Positions 6,721-15,422 are shown, counted from the stretch's first letter. The stretch is DNA of 51,654 bases from CAZRGV01 sp964599655 (GCA_964599655.1 CAZRGV010000031.1:1-51654), one strand, 5' to 3'. Numbers and translations are program-made. Notes: generated by a model from the letters alone, not told the origin.

Positions 6721-8769
6721 ATGGTGCTGCGGAACGGGCGATCGCGAACACTTCTCGGCCGGGCCCTCGTGGCGGCCCTCGCGACCTCGATGTTTCTGGG
6801 CCTGGAGGCGATCGCGTTTCAGGCCGGCGCCCCCGCGCCTCGGGACGGGGCGGGTCCGCCGTCGAAGGTCAAGCTCGGTCTGTCGGTGAACAACCCCGGG
6901 GCGTTTCGGGGTTACACCCTGCTGGCACCCATGAAGAGCCAGAAGACGTACCTGATCGACATGGAAGGACGGGTGGTCAAGACCTGGGAGAGCGAGTCGA
7001 ACCCCGCGCTGCTTGCGTACCTGCTGCCGAACGGGCACCTGTTCAGGCCCGCTGAGGATCGCGACCAGCCCTTCGGCGGCGGCCCCGGCGCCGGCGGACG
7101 GATCCAGGAATACGACTGGGACGGTCAGCTCGTCTGGGACTTCAAGTACGGCGACGAAACGCATCGGCCGCATCACGACGCCATCAAGCTTCCTAATGGG
7201 AACGTGCTCATGATCGTCTGGGAGAAAAAGTCTCCCGAGGAAGCCGCCGCCGCCGGCCGAAAGCCCGACCGAACCGGCAACCGCCCCTTGCAGGCCGATT
7301 GTCTGATCGAGGTCAAGCCGACCGGCAAGACCACCGGCGAGGTTGTCTGGGAGTGGCATCTCTGGGACCACCTGATCCAGGACCAGGATGCCGCCAAGCC
7401 GAACTATGGCGAGGTTGCCGCGCATCCCGAGCTGGTGGACGTCAACTTTGAGGAAGGGGCGATGGCGGCCATGGTTGCCACCAAGGACGGGCTCGACAAG
7501 CTCCGCACGCTCGGCTACCTCGGCGGCGCTCCCAAGGGAGACAACCGGCCCCCTCGCATCGATCCCGACTGGACCCACTTCAACGGGCTGGATTACAACC
7601 CGGATCTCGATCAGATCGCCATCAGCGTGCACGGGTTCAGCGAGGTCTGGATTATCGACCACAGCACGACGGCCGCGGAGGCGGCGAGCCACTCCGGCGG
7701 CCGCTCCGGCAAGGGGGGCGATCTGCTCTACCGCTGGGGCAACCCGCTCGCCTACCGCACGGGCGGCGCCGAGGATCGCAAGCTCTATCACCAGCACAAC
7801 GCGCACTGGATCCCGAAGGATCGGCCGGGCGCGGGTCACCTCCTGATCTTCAACAACGGCATGCGTCGGCCTGGCGGAGAATACTCCACGGTCGAGGAGA
7901 TCGTCACGCCCGTCGACTCCCAAGGCCGTTACACCCGAGAGGCAGGTAAGCCCTTCGGGCCTGACCGTTCGGTCTGGAGCTACTCCGCGCCGAAGAAGTC
8001 GGACTTTTACTCAGCGCTGATTTCCGGCGCCCAGCGGCTATCCAACGGCAACACGCTCATCTGTTCGGGCAACAACGGCACGCTCTTCGAGGTCACGCCC
8101 GGCGGCGAGATCGTCTGGAAGTATGTCAATCCGGTGAAAGATCGCTGGGGCCCTGGCGGCCCAGGCGGACCACCCCGTCCAAGCGACGTCCTGCCGTTCT
8201 TCCTGCGAGATCGGCTCGATCTCTCCAAGGATCAGCGGAAGGACCTCGATGCGTTCCAGAAGGAAGTGGACGATACGCTCCAGTCCACCCTGAACGAGGA
8301 CCAGCGGAAGCGCTTCACCGAGCGTCGCGGGTTCGGACCCGCGAGCTTCGCCCCGCCCGGACAGCTCATGGCGCTCTCGACGCAGATCACCTTGAAGCTC
8401 ACCGCCGAGCAAAAGTCGAAGATCAACGACCTTCAGAAGGCGATCGACGCGAAGCTCGATTCCCTCCTTACCCCTGACCAGAAGGCCGAGTTCCAGCGAA
8501 TGCGTGAGGACTTCGCCCGCGGCGTCCCTGGGCGAGGTCCCGGCGGACCTGGCGGACCTCCCGGTGGACCTCCGGGATTCGGCCCGGGTGGACCGTTCGG
8601 CGGGCCTCCGGGGGGACCAGGAGGACCGTTTGGCGGGCCTCCGGGCGGGGGCGGGGTGTTCCGGGCCTACCGCTATGCGCCCGACTATCCCGGGCTGGCC
8701 GGCCGGTCGCTGACGCCGGGCAAGACGGTTGAGGAGTTGCAGCCAAAGGACGACGAGAAGGACAAGTGA
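6721..8769 (+). CDS. Exported arylsulfotransferase (ASST)-like beta-propeller with LTxxQ-type repeats
   Basis: A 682-residue protein. ATG 6721 is chosen because it directly precedes a signal peptide (RTLLGRALVAALATSMFLGLE, about residues 7-30). The body has ASST-like repeats: YLIDMEGRVVKTWES, LLPNGHLF, EYDWDGQLVWDF, RPHHDAIKLPNGNVLM, HQHNAHWI and ETSNGNTL-type strands. In known ASSTs such a six-bladed propeller transfers sulfate between phenols through a histidine. The NAHWI and HHDAIKLPNGN histidines are candidates, not proven. After the propeller come two helical segments with LSKDQRKDLDAF and LTAEQKSKINDLQKA, resembling CpxP/Spy LTxxQ motifs, then a long Gly/Pro-rich tract (about residues 603-645). 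A KLRTLGYLGGAP motif sits near residue 260. It heads a tightly packed operon; the next gene starts 4 nt after the stop. Confidence 0.75.
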   Translation: MVLRNGRSRTLLGRALVAALATSMFLGLEAIAFQAGAPAPRDGAGPPSKVKLGLSVNNPGAFRGYTLLAPMKSQKTYLIDMEGRVVKTWESESNPALLAYLLPNGHLFRPAEDRDQPFGGGPGAGGRIQEYDWDGQLVWDFKYGDETHRPHHDAIKLPNGNVLMIVWEKKSPEEAAAAGRKPDRTGNRPLQADCLIEVKPTGKTTGEVVWEWHLWDHLIQDQDAAKPNYGEVAAHPELVDVNFEEGAMAAMVATKDGLDKLRTLGYLGGAPKGDNRPPRIDPDWTHFNGLDYNPDLDQIAISVHGFSEVWIIDHSTTAAEAASHSGGRSGKGGDLLYRWGNPLAYRTGGAEDRKLYHQHNAHWIPKDRPGAGHLLIFNNGMRRPGGEYSTVEEIVTPVDSQGRYTREAGKPFGPDRSVWSYSAPKKSDFYSALISGAQRLSNGNTLICSGNNGTLFEVTPGGEIVWKYVNPVKDRWGPGGPGGPPRPSDVLPFFLRDRLDLSKDQRKDLDAFQKEVDDTLQSTLNEDQRKRFTERRGFGPASFAPPGQLMALSTQITLKLTAEQKSKINDLQKAIDAKLDSLLTPDQKAEFQRMREDFARGVPGRGPGGPGGPPGGPPGFGPGGPFGGPPGGPGGPFGGPPGGGGVFRAYRYAPDYPGLAGRSLTPGKTVEELQPKDDEKDK

Positions 8770-8773
8770 CGTG

Positions 8774-10921
8774 ATGAGCAACAGATGGCGTCTCCTGCTG
8801 CTGGCCGTCGTTCTGGTGATGCTGGTCCCGGGCCGGGCCGACGCGTACATCGGTCCGGGTGCCGGCTTCGCCCTGGCGGGGTCGTTCCTCGCGTTCTTCG
8901 CGGCGATCGCTTCGGCCATTGCGACGATTCTGACCTGGCCGTTGCGGCTGCTGGCGCGCACGCTGTTCGGCTGGCGGGCGCTGGCGCGCAGCCGGTTCAA
9001 GCGAGTCGTGATCCTCGGGCTCGACGGCATGGACCACGGCCTCACCGAGGCGATGATCGCGGAGGGAAAGCTCCCGAACTTCGCGAAACTGCGAGACCAG
9101 GGAGGGTTTCAACCGCTGGGAACCACCGTGCCGCCGCTCTCGCCGGTCGCCTGGTCGACGTTTCAGACGGGGGTGAACCCCGGCAAGCACAACATCTTCG
9201 ACTTCCTCACCCCCGACCCGCGACGCTACCACGCCAAGCTCAGCTCCGTGGAGATTCGCCCACCTCGTCGTTCGATCCGGCTGGGGAAATACCGGATCCC
9301 CCTCGGCAAGGCCGACGTCCGCCTCTTGCGCAAGAGCAAGCCGTTCTGGAGCATTCTGAGCCGGTACGGCATTTTCAGTTGCATCCTCCGCGTGCCGATC
9401 ACGTTCCCGCCCGAGAAGCTACGGGGGGTGCTGCTCTCGGCGATGTGCGTGCCCGACCTTCGAGGCACGCAGGGGATGTTCTCGTACTACACCACGCGAG
9501 AAAAGAACGAGGGGGAGAAGATCGGCGGCGAGGTGCACCACGTGACCCGCGTCGGCGGTGCGATTGAGGGAACGCTGATCGGGCCGCAGAATCCCTTGCT
9601 CGTCGAGAGCGAGGAACTTGTCCTCCCATTCAAGGTCACGATCCAGGGGCCCGACCGGGCGGTCCTCAAGATCGGTAGCACAAAGTACGACCTGCGCAAG
9701 GATGTTTACACAGATTGGATTCGGGTGGACTTCCGAGCGGCTCCCGGCCTGACGGTGAGCGGGATCTGCAAGTTCCTTCTCCTGAGTGGCGAGCCCGAGT
9801 TCGGCCTCTATGTCACGCCGATCAACCTCGACCCCGAGCGCCCGGCGATGCCGGTCGGTTACCCGTCGGTGTACTCCACCTACCTCGCGAAGAAACAGGG
9901 GCCGTTCGCCACGCTGGGGCTGGCCGAGGATACCTGGGCACTGAACGAGCACGTCATCAACGACGACCACTTCCTCCAGCAATGCCTCGACATGGACGCC
10001 GAGCGCGAGGCGATGTTCTTCGACGCGCTCGAGAAGGTCCCTCGCGGTCTCATCGCCTGTGTTTTCGACGGCACCGACCGGCTCCAGCACACCTTCTGGC
10101 GCGACATCGACGAGGAGCACCCGGCCCATCCCGACGCGGAGCTGGTCAAGAACCGACACGTCATCGAGGGCCTTTACCGGCGCATGGACGGCCTCGTCGG
10201 TCGCACCATGGAGAAATGCCGGCGCAAGGATGAGCTGTTGATGGTACTTTCCGACCACGGTTTCGGCCCCTTCCGCCAGGGGGTCGACCTCAACCGATGG
10301 CTGGAGGAGAACGGCTATCTGACGCTCTCCAACGGCCGTCGCGACGAGGATCACCTCGCCGGAGTCGACTGGTCTCGCACCCGCGCCTTCGCCATCGGGC
10401 TGGCGGGCATTTACATCAACATCAAGGACAAATACGCACAGGGGATCGTCGAAGCCGGGGCCGAGGCCAATCGCCTTCGTGAGGAGATCGCCGAGCGGTT
10501 GACGGCCCTCGTCGATCCTCAAGGAAACGCCAGCGCGGTCAAACGCGTCTACATCGCCTCGAGGTTCTACAAGGGGCCTTACAAGGACGATGCGCCCGAC
10601 CTGATCGTCGGCTATCAGCGGGGCTACCGCGTTGCGTGGGAGACGGCCATCGGCCGGACGACGGAGCAGGTCTTCCACCCGAATCGCAAGGCCTGGAGCG
10701 GCGACCACTGCGTGGATCCTTCGCTCGTGCCGGGGATTCTCTTCTGCAATCGCCCGGTTCAGAGCCCGAACCCGAGGCTCATCGACGTCGCCCCGACGGT
10801 CCTGAGCCTCTTCGGTCTGCCCGTTCCCGACTACATGGACGGCAAGCCGTGGCTCATTGGCGAGGCGGCCCCATCGCCGTTGAAACCGCGGCGCCAACCG
10901 CTCGAGGAGGTCGCGACATGA
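8774..10921 (+). CDS. Alkaline-phosphatase-superfamily phosphodiesterase/phosphatase, membrane-anchored
   Basis: A 715-residue protein. ATG 8774 precedes a signal-like segment ending at RADAYIGPGAG and a second hydrophobic stretch (about 28-55), so it is probably anchored in the membrane. The catalytic domain follows from about residue 76. VVILGLDGMD holds metal ligand D84. SPVAWSTFQTG carries the probable nucleophile T129, in the position used by type I phosphodiesterase/nucleotide pyrophosphatases. SDHGFGPF and SGDHCVDPS supply further Asp/His ligands. The closing VPGILFCNRPV...IDVAPTVLSLFGLPVPDYMDG is typical of this superfamily, which hydrolyses phosphate or sulfate esters. Its stop overlaps the next gene by ATGA, implying translational coupling. 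The substrate is unknown. The paired paralogue downstream suggests two related steps or a heteromer. Confidence 0.85.
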   Translation: MSNRWRLLLLAVVLVMLVPGRADAYIGPGAGFALAGSFLAFFAAIASAIATILTWPLRLLARTLFGWRALARSRFKRVVILGLDGMDHGLTEAMIAEGKLPNFAKLRDQGGFQPLGTTVPPLSPVAWSTFQTGVNPGKHNIFDFLTPDPRRYHAKLSSVEIRPPRRSIRLGKYRIPLGKADVRLLRKSKPFWSILSRYGIFSCILRVPITFPPEKLRGVLLSAMCVPDLRGTQGMFSYYTTREKNEGEKIGGEVHHVTRVGGAIEGTLIGPQNPLLVESEELVLPFKVTIQGPDRAVLKIGSTKYDLRKDVYTDWIRVDFRAAPGLTVSGICKFLLLSGEPEFGLYVTPINLDPERPAMPVGYPSVYSTYLAKKQGPFATLGLAEDTWALNEHVINDDHFLQQCLDMDAEREAMFFDALEKVPRGLIACVFDGTDRLQHTFWRDIDEEHPAHPDAELVKNRHVIEGLYRRMDGLVGRTMEKCRRKDELLMVLSDHGFGPFRQGVDLNRWLEENGYLTLSNGRRDEDHLAGVDWSRTRAFAIGLAGIYINIKDKYAQGIVEAGAEANRLREEIAERLTALVDPQGNASAVKRVYIASRFYKGPYKDDAPDLIVGYQRGYRVAWETAIGRTTEQVFHPNRKAWSGDHCVDPSLVPGILFCNRPVQSPNPRLIDVAPTVLSLFGLPVPDYMDGKPWLIGEAAPSPLKPRRQPLEEVAT

Positions 10922-12960
10922 CCCAAGCCTCCGGACCCAAGGTCACTCGACGAACGCTGTTGACCGGCGCGGCCGCCACGGCCACCCTCGGCGCCGGGGG
11001 CTGGGCGGCGGGCAACTACTGGTTGGGGAGCCGTCGCAACCGGTCCCGAGCGCTCGGCAAGAAGGTGATCGTCATCGGTGTCGATGGGATGGACCCTCGT
11101 CTCTCGGCGAGGATGCTCGCGGCCGGCCAGTTGCCCAACCTCGCGAAGCTCCGCGATCGCGGCGGCTTCAGTGACCTGGGTACGAGCGTCCCGCCGCAGA
11201 GCCCCGTGGCCTGGGCGACCTTCATCAACGGTGCCGGTCCCGGCTCGCACGGGATCTTCGACTTCATCCACCGCCATCCCGAAGCGCAGTGCGCCCCGTT
11301 TTACTCCGCGGCCGAGACGATTCCCGGTGAGGGTTTCTGGGAGGTCGGCAATCACCGCCTTCAGCTCAACTTCCCACCGTTCAACCACAAGCTGCCCACC
11401 ACCGTCCTTCGGCGGCAGGGCACGCCGTTCTGGGATTACCTCGACAGGGCGGGCATTCCCTCGACCTTCTACGACCTGCCGTCGAACTATCCCGCGAGCC
11501 CGTCGCACCACGGCCATCACCGATGCCTCAGCGGCATGGGCACGCCCGACATGCTTGGCGGATACGGCACCTACCAGCACTTTGCCGAGGACGGCCCCGC
11601 CGAGACGATCGACGAGGGAGGCGGAATGCGATCCCGCCTGACCTTCGACAACGAGACGGCCCGCGCGCGGCTCATTGGCCCCGACGACGCGCTGCTCAAG
11701 AAACCGAGGCCCATCGAGATCCCGTTCCTCGTCCACCGCGACCGCGAGGCGAACGCCGCTGTTATCGAAATTCAGGAGCGCAAGATGCTTTTGAAATCAG
11801 GCCAGTGGAGCCCCTGGACGACGCTGGAATTCCTGATGTCCACGCCGTCGTTCGTGCCGAGCCAGGGCGTGACCGGGATTTGCCGCTTCTACGTCCAGCA
11901 GGTGGCGCCGACGTTTCGACTTTACGTGACCCCGATCAACATCGACCCTTCCGCCCCCGCGCAGCGGATTTCCGAGCCCGAATCGTTCGTGAAGGATCTG
12001 GCCAGGGAGCTTGGGCCGTTCTACACCACCGGCTTCCAGGAAGACCACAAGGCCCGCTCCAATGGCGTTTTCACCGACGACGAGTACGCCCGACAGGCCG
12101 GCATGGTGCTGGAAGAGCGGCTCGCCCTGTTCGATCGGGCCGTGGACGACTTCGAGGACGGCCTTCTGTTCTTCTACTTCTCGAGCAGCGATCTTCAGTC
12201 GCACATCTTCTGGTGGGACTCGGACGAGAAGCACCCGATCCGCTCGGCTCCCGAGGCGAAGGCGAGGTTCGCGCATGTCCAGAGGCTCTACCAGAAGCTC
12301 GACGCCGTGATTGGCGGGCTGATCGACCGCTTCGGCGACAACGCCACGATTCTCGTCATGAGCGATCACGGCTTCGCGAACTTTGGCCGCCAGTTCAACC
12401 TGAACTCCTGGCTCCGCGCCTGGGGTTACCTCGGCCCGCCGGAGTGTACCTCGATCATGCGGGACGTCGACTGGTCGCAGACGCTCGCCTACGGCCTGGG
12501 CATCAACGGCCTGTACCTGAACCTCAAGGGTCGCGAGCGAGACGGCCTCGTGGAACCCGGCGAGCCGCGAGAGGCTGTGCTCGCCGAGCTGATCGCCCGG
12601 CTCCAATCCGTGACGGACGTCGACGGCCGGCCCGTGATCCGCGGCGTCTATCGATCCGATCAGATTTACTCGGGCAACGCCACCGCGCTGGCCCCCGACC
12701 TGATTATCGGCTACGCTCGGGGCTACCGGGCCTCCTGGGCGACCTGCCTGGGCGACCTGTCCGAGGAGATCTTGCTCGACAACGATTCCGCCTGGAGCGC
12801 CGACCATTGCGCCGACGCCTTGGAGGTGCCCGGCGTGCTGTTCAGCAACCGTTCGATCCGAGGCCAAAACCCCTCGCTGGTCGACATCGCTCCGACCATC
12901 CTCGCCGAGTTCGGCCTGCCAACGCCGCCGCAAATGGTCGGCAAGAACGTGTTTGGTTGA
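10918..12960 (+). CDS. Second alkaline-phosphatase-superfamily protein, Tat-exported
   Basis: A 680-residue paralogue of the preceding gene, starting at the ATG of an ATGA overlap. The N-terminus TRRTLLTGAAATATLGAGGW is a twin-arginine-type signal, so it is exported folded. Superfamily residues are VIVIGVDGMD (ligand D56), SPVAWATFING (probable nucleophile T101), MSDHGFANFGRQFNLNSWLR and WSADHCADALEVPGVLFSNR. The two proteins align through most of their length (both have FRLYVTPINIDP-like and IFDF segments), which points to an old tandem duplication followed by different export routes. Tat export would suit an enzyme that acquires its metals in the cytoplasm. The exact reaction is not known. 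Confidence 0.85.
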   Translation: MTQASGPKVTRRTLLTGAAATATLGAGGWAAGNYWLGSRRNRSRALGKKVIVIGVDGMDPRLSARMLAAGQLPNLAKLRDRGGFSDLGTSVPPQSPVAWATFINGAGPGSHGIFDFIHRHPEAQCAPFYSAAETIPGEGFWEVGNHRLQLNFPPFNHKLPTTVLRRQGTPFWDYLDRAGIPSTFYDLPSNYPASPSHHGHHRCLSGMGTPDMLGGYGTYQHFAEDGPAETIDEGGGMRSRLTFDNETARARLIGPDDALLKKPRPIEIPFLVHRDREANAAVIEIQERKMLLKSGQWSPWTTLEFLMSTPSFVPSQGVTGICRFYVQQVAPTFRLYVTPINIDPSAPAQRISEPESFVKDLARELGPFYTTGFQEDHKARSNGVFTDDEYARQAGMVLEERLALFDRAVDDFEDGLLFFYFSSSDLQSHIFWWDSDEKHPIRSAPEAKARFAHVQRLYQKLDAVIGGLIDRFGDNATILVMSDHGFANFGRQFNLNSWLRAWGYLGPPECTSIMRDVDWSQTLAYGLGINGLYLNLKGRERDGLVEPGEPREAVLAELIARLQSVTDVDGRPVIRGVYRSDQIYSGNATALAPDLIIGYARGYRASWATCLGDLSEEILLDNDSAWSADHCADALEVPGVLFSNRSIRGQNPSLVDIAPTILAEFGLPTPPQMVGKNVFG

Positions 12961-12995
12961 TTCGCATTGCCCGCAACGACGGAAAGGGTACGCCC

Positions 12996-13181
12996 GTGGT
13001 GAAGATCAAGATCGAACCCAGTCTTTACGACCGGGCCAAGCAGGCGTCCGAGGCGGCCGGGTACAGTAGCGTCGAGGAATTCATCGCCGACTGCATCGAG
13101 AAGGGAATCCAGCGGCTCAAGATCGAAGAGCAGGAAAGCGAGGTGTCCGACCAGCTTCGCGGCCTGGGATACATCGAGTGA
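12996..13181 (+). CDS. Small ribbon-helix-helix-like protein ending in an LRxLGY motif
   Basis: A 61-residue protein read from GTG 12996 (GTG 12999 is equally possible) after GGAAAGGG, a usable ribosome site. The sequence KIKIEPSLYDRAKQASEAAG followed by YSSVEEFIADCIEKGIQRL has the strand-helix-helix pattern of ribbon-helix-helix proteins. A short charged linker leads to a C-terminal QLRGLGYIE. It begins 35 nt after the preceding stop, and its own stop overlaps the next start as GTGA. The small size, conserved context and terminal motif suggest a regulator or an adaptor rather than an enzyme. The family assignment is from pattern only. Confidence 0.65.
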   Translation: MVKIKIEPSLYDRAKQASEAAGYSSVEEFIADCIEKGIQRLKIEEQESEVSDQLRGLGYIE

Positions 13182-14023
13182 ATCACACACTGGCACAAAT
13201 CGTCACCTGGCTCAACGTCGCGGCCGATTCCATCGGCAACGCCGTGCTTGCCCCGCTGCGCGTGCTGCCGGGTTGGCTCTCCGCCACGCTGGTCGCGGTG
13301 GTGACCGGCGTACTTCTGCTCGTCGTGTTCAAGTACACGTCGAACCAGCGAGCTATCAAGCGTGTTCGCGACGACCTCGACGCGAACCTGCTGGCCCTGA
13401 AGCTCTTCAAGGAGAGCACCCGGGTGACGCTCGTCGCTCAGGGGCGGATGGTGGTTGGGGCGTTCCGGCTGATGGTTCTGGCCCTGGTGCCGATGCTCGT
13501 AATGGCCTTGCCCGTCACGCTGCTGCTCGGACAGCTGGCCCTCTGGTATCAGGCGAGGCCGCTGCACGTGGGTGAAGATGCCGTCCTGACGCTGGAGCTC
13601 GGCGGCGACCCGAACGCCCCCTGGCCCGAGGTCCGGCTTCGTCCGATGGATGCCGTCGCGGTTGCGGTCGGCCCGGTTCGTGTTCGGAGCAAGCGAGAAA
13701 TCTGCTGGACCCTTCAAGGGCGCGAGCCGGGTCTCCATCACCTCGTGTTCGACGTCGACGGCCAGGCCGTGGACAAGGAAATTGCCGTCGGAGACGGCTT
13801 CTTGCCGGTCAGCGTCGCGCGGCCGGGCTGGAGCTGGGACGAGATTCTCCTGAACCCCGCTGAATCGCCGTTCCGCCCCGACTCGCCGGTGCGTTCGGTT
13901 GCGATCGACTACCCCTCGCGGTCCTCCTGGACGTGTGGAACCGACTCCTGGGTCGTCTACTGGTTTGCCATTTCGATGGTCGCCGCGTTATGCTTTCGCC
14001 GTGTCCTGAACGTCAAGGTGTGA
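13178..14023 (+). CDS. Membrane protein, possible EMC3/DUF106 (Oxa1-superfamily) homologue
   Basis: A 281-residue protein starting at GTG 13178, overlapping the previous stop. Predicted segments: TM1 about 33-52, a positively charged helical region FKYTSNQRAIKRVRDDLDAN continuing to about 85, TM2 about 96-120, a 130-residue soluble region, and a final hydrophobic helix about 258-276. A first TM, then a basic coiled coil with SNQ..IK, then another TM recalls the DUF106/EMC3 branch of the Oxa1/YidC insertase superfamily. I offer that as a structural guess, not a firm assignment. The soluble region (HVGEDAVLTLELGG, RPGWSWDEILLNP) looks like a beta domain. Position in the operon suggests it serves the two exported phosphatase-fold proteins, perhaps as assembly or scaffold factor. 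Confidence 0.6.
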   Translation: MNHTLAQIVTWLNVAADSIGNAVLAPLRVLPGWLSATLVAVVTGVLLLVVFKYTSNQRAIKRVRDDLDANLLALKLFKESTRVTLVAQGRMVVGAFRLMVLALVPMLVMALPVTLLLGQLALWYQARPLHVGEDAVLTLELGGDPNAPWPEVRLRPMDAVAVAVGPVRVRSKREICWTLQGREPGLHHLVFDVDGQAVDKEIAVGDGFLPVSVARPGWSWDEILLNPAESPFRPDSPVRSVAIDYPSRSSWTCGTDSWVVYWFAISMVAALCFRRVLNVKV

Positions 14024-14050
14024 TACGGAATCGCCTGGAATGCCCTGCAC

Positions 14051-14079
14051 TCGTAGGGTGGGCATCGCCCACCCTACGA
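14051..14079. repeat. REP-like hairpin, perfect 13-bp stem
   Basis: TCGTAGGGTGGGC-ATC-GCCCACCCTACGA lies in the 117-nt gap between the membrane protein and sulfotransferase genes. The core GTAGGGTGGGC/GCCCACCCTAC is a palindrome seen in dispersed bacterial REP-like elements. It has no U tract. It could stabilise or end the upstream transcript. Confidence 0.75.
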
Positions 14080-14140
14080 ACGACAACGGTTCCATGCGAT
14101 ACCCTGGTACCGGGAATCCTCCCTCCGCGAGCCGTCTCCC

Positions 14141-14734
14141 ATGAGTTCCGAGATCATCGTCGTTTCCGGCCTCCCTCGTTCCGGTACGTCCCTGATGATG
14201 CAGATGCTCGACCGCGGCGGCATTGAGGTCGTCACCGACAAGCTCCGTACGCCCGACGTCGACAACCCCCGGGGCTATTACGAGTTCGAGCAGGTGAAGA
14301 AGATCAAGGCGGATGCCTCCTGGCTGCCCGAGGCGCGCGGGAAGGCCGTCAAGATGGTCTCCCAGCTTCTCTACGACCTGCCTTCGTCCGAGAAGTACCT
14401 CGTGATTTTCATGGAACGAGATCTCGACGAAATGCTCGACTCGCAGGAGAAGATGCTCGCGCGATTGAACCAGCCGTCGGCCCCTCGCGACGACATCAAG
14501 CGGGCGTTCATCCGGCATTTGCAGCGGCTTCGCGAGTGGCTCCCGACACAACCACACCTCAAGGTTCTCGATGTCCGCTACAACGAGCTGATCGCTCATC
14601 CCGACGAACAGGCGGCTCGCGTGAGCGCATTCCTCGGAGGCCGAGCCAACGCCGAGGCAATGGCCGCCGCGGTGGATCCGTCGTTGTACCGGAACCGGAA
14701 GGCATCGGAGGAACGTTCCAGCGAACCGGGTTGA
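14141..14734 (+). CDS. Sulfotransferase-family P-loop protein
   Basis: A 197-residue cytoplasmic protein. SGLPRSGTSLMMQML near the N-terminus (residues 9-23) is the PAPS-binding 5'-phosphosulfate loop of sulfotransferases. YLVIFMERDLDEMLDSQEKML matches the 3'-phosphate region with an arginine and conserved acidic residues. LKVLDVRYNELIAHPDEQAARVSAFLGG is the usual C-terminal segment. It is somewhat short for the family (commonly 250-300) but has a complete core. It is last in the operon with the ASST-like and phosphatase-fold proteins and is separated from them only by the REP-like hairpin. Sulfate transfer from PAPS here and sulfate-ester chemistry outside would fit one pathway. That link is inferred. 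Confidence 0.8.
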   Translation: MSSEIIVVSGLPRSGTSLMMQMLDRGGIEVVTDKLRTPDVDNPRGYYEFEQVKKIKADASWLPEARGKAVKMVSQLLYDLPSSEKYLVIFMERDLDEMLDSQEKMLARLNQPSAPRDDIKRAFIRHLQRLREWLPTQPHLKVLDVRYNELIAHPDEQAARVSAFLGGRANAEAMAAAVDPSLYRNRKASEERSSEPG

Positions 14735-14924
14735 CACTCGACGACGGCGAGGGAAATCCAATCCTCAGAGGTTGTTGGGCCGTCGCCGGCGCGGCCGAGG
14801 TCGGAACTGGCGTGATCGGCTGCCGGAACGGTAAGATGCCACGACCGGGAACGGCCCTCTCGCTTCAGAGCCGCTTCTGGCCGTTTGGCCGTCTGGACTT
14901 TGCTGGATTGGACCTGGGTGCCGC

Positions 14925-15422
14925 ATGTCATCGACTGAGGCCGGATCGCCGCTGGTCGGCGTGGTGATGGGGAGCCGTTCCGACTGGGAGACCATGCGTC
15001 AGGCCGCGGAATTGCTCGACGCGCTCGGGATTCGCCACGAGGTCAAGGTCGTTTCGGCCCACAGGACGCCCGATCGCCTGTTCGAGTACGGCAAGAACGC
15101 CGAGTCTCGGGGGCTGGAGCTGATCATCGCCGGAGCCGGTGGGGCGGCGCACCTGCCGGGCATGCTGGCCTCGGTCTCGCTCCTGCCCGTGCTGGGCGTG
15201 CCGGTCGAGAGCCGCGTGCTTCGGGGCGTCGATTCCCTGCTCTCGATCGTGCAGATGCCCAAGGGGATTCCGGTCGGAACCCTGGCGATCGGGAGTTCCG
15301 GCGCGGCCAATGCGGCGCTTCTGGCGGCCGCGATTCTGGCCCGGAAGTATCCCGAGATCCGGGAGGCCCTGGCGAATTTCCGCCAGTCACAAACCGACGC
15401 GGTCGGGGAGTCGCCCGAATGA
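14925..15422 (+). CDS. purE: 5-(carboxyamino)imidazole ribonucleotide mutase (PurE)
   Basis: A 165-residue class I PurE that converts N5-CAIR to CAIR in purine synthesis in the cytoplasm. The signature GVVMGSRSDWETM, the VVSAHRTPDRLFEYG histidine loop, IIAGAGGAAHLPGMLA and SIVQMPKGIPVGTLAIG are complete. ATG 14925 has only a weak ribosome site but the spacing to the SDW motif is normal. The stop overlaps the start of purK by 4 nt (ATGA), the usual purEK arrangement, so the two products, which pass an unstable intermediate, are made together. Confidence 0.97.
   Translation: MSSTEAGSPLVGVVMGSRSDWETMRQAAELLDALGIRHEVKVVSAHRTPDRLFEYGKNAESRGLELIIAGAGGAAHLPGMLASVSLLPVLGVPVESRVLRGVDSLLSIVQMPKGIPVGTLAIGSSGAANAALLAAAILARKYPEIREALANFRQSQTDAVGESPE

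Noticed and set aside
9419..10897. Long minus-strand open frame opposite the first phosphatase-fold gene
   Set aside because: No family features; the plus strand encodes an intact superfamily member with catalytic motifs.
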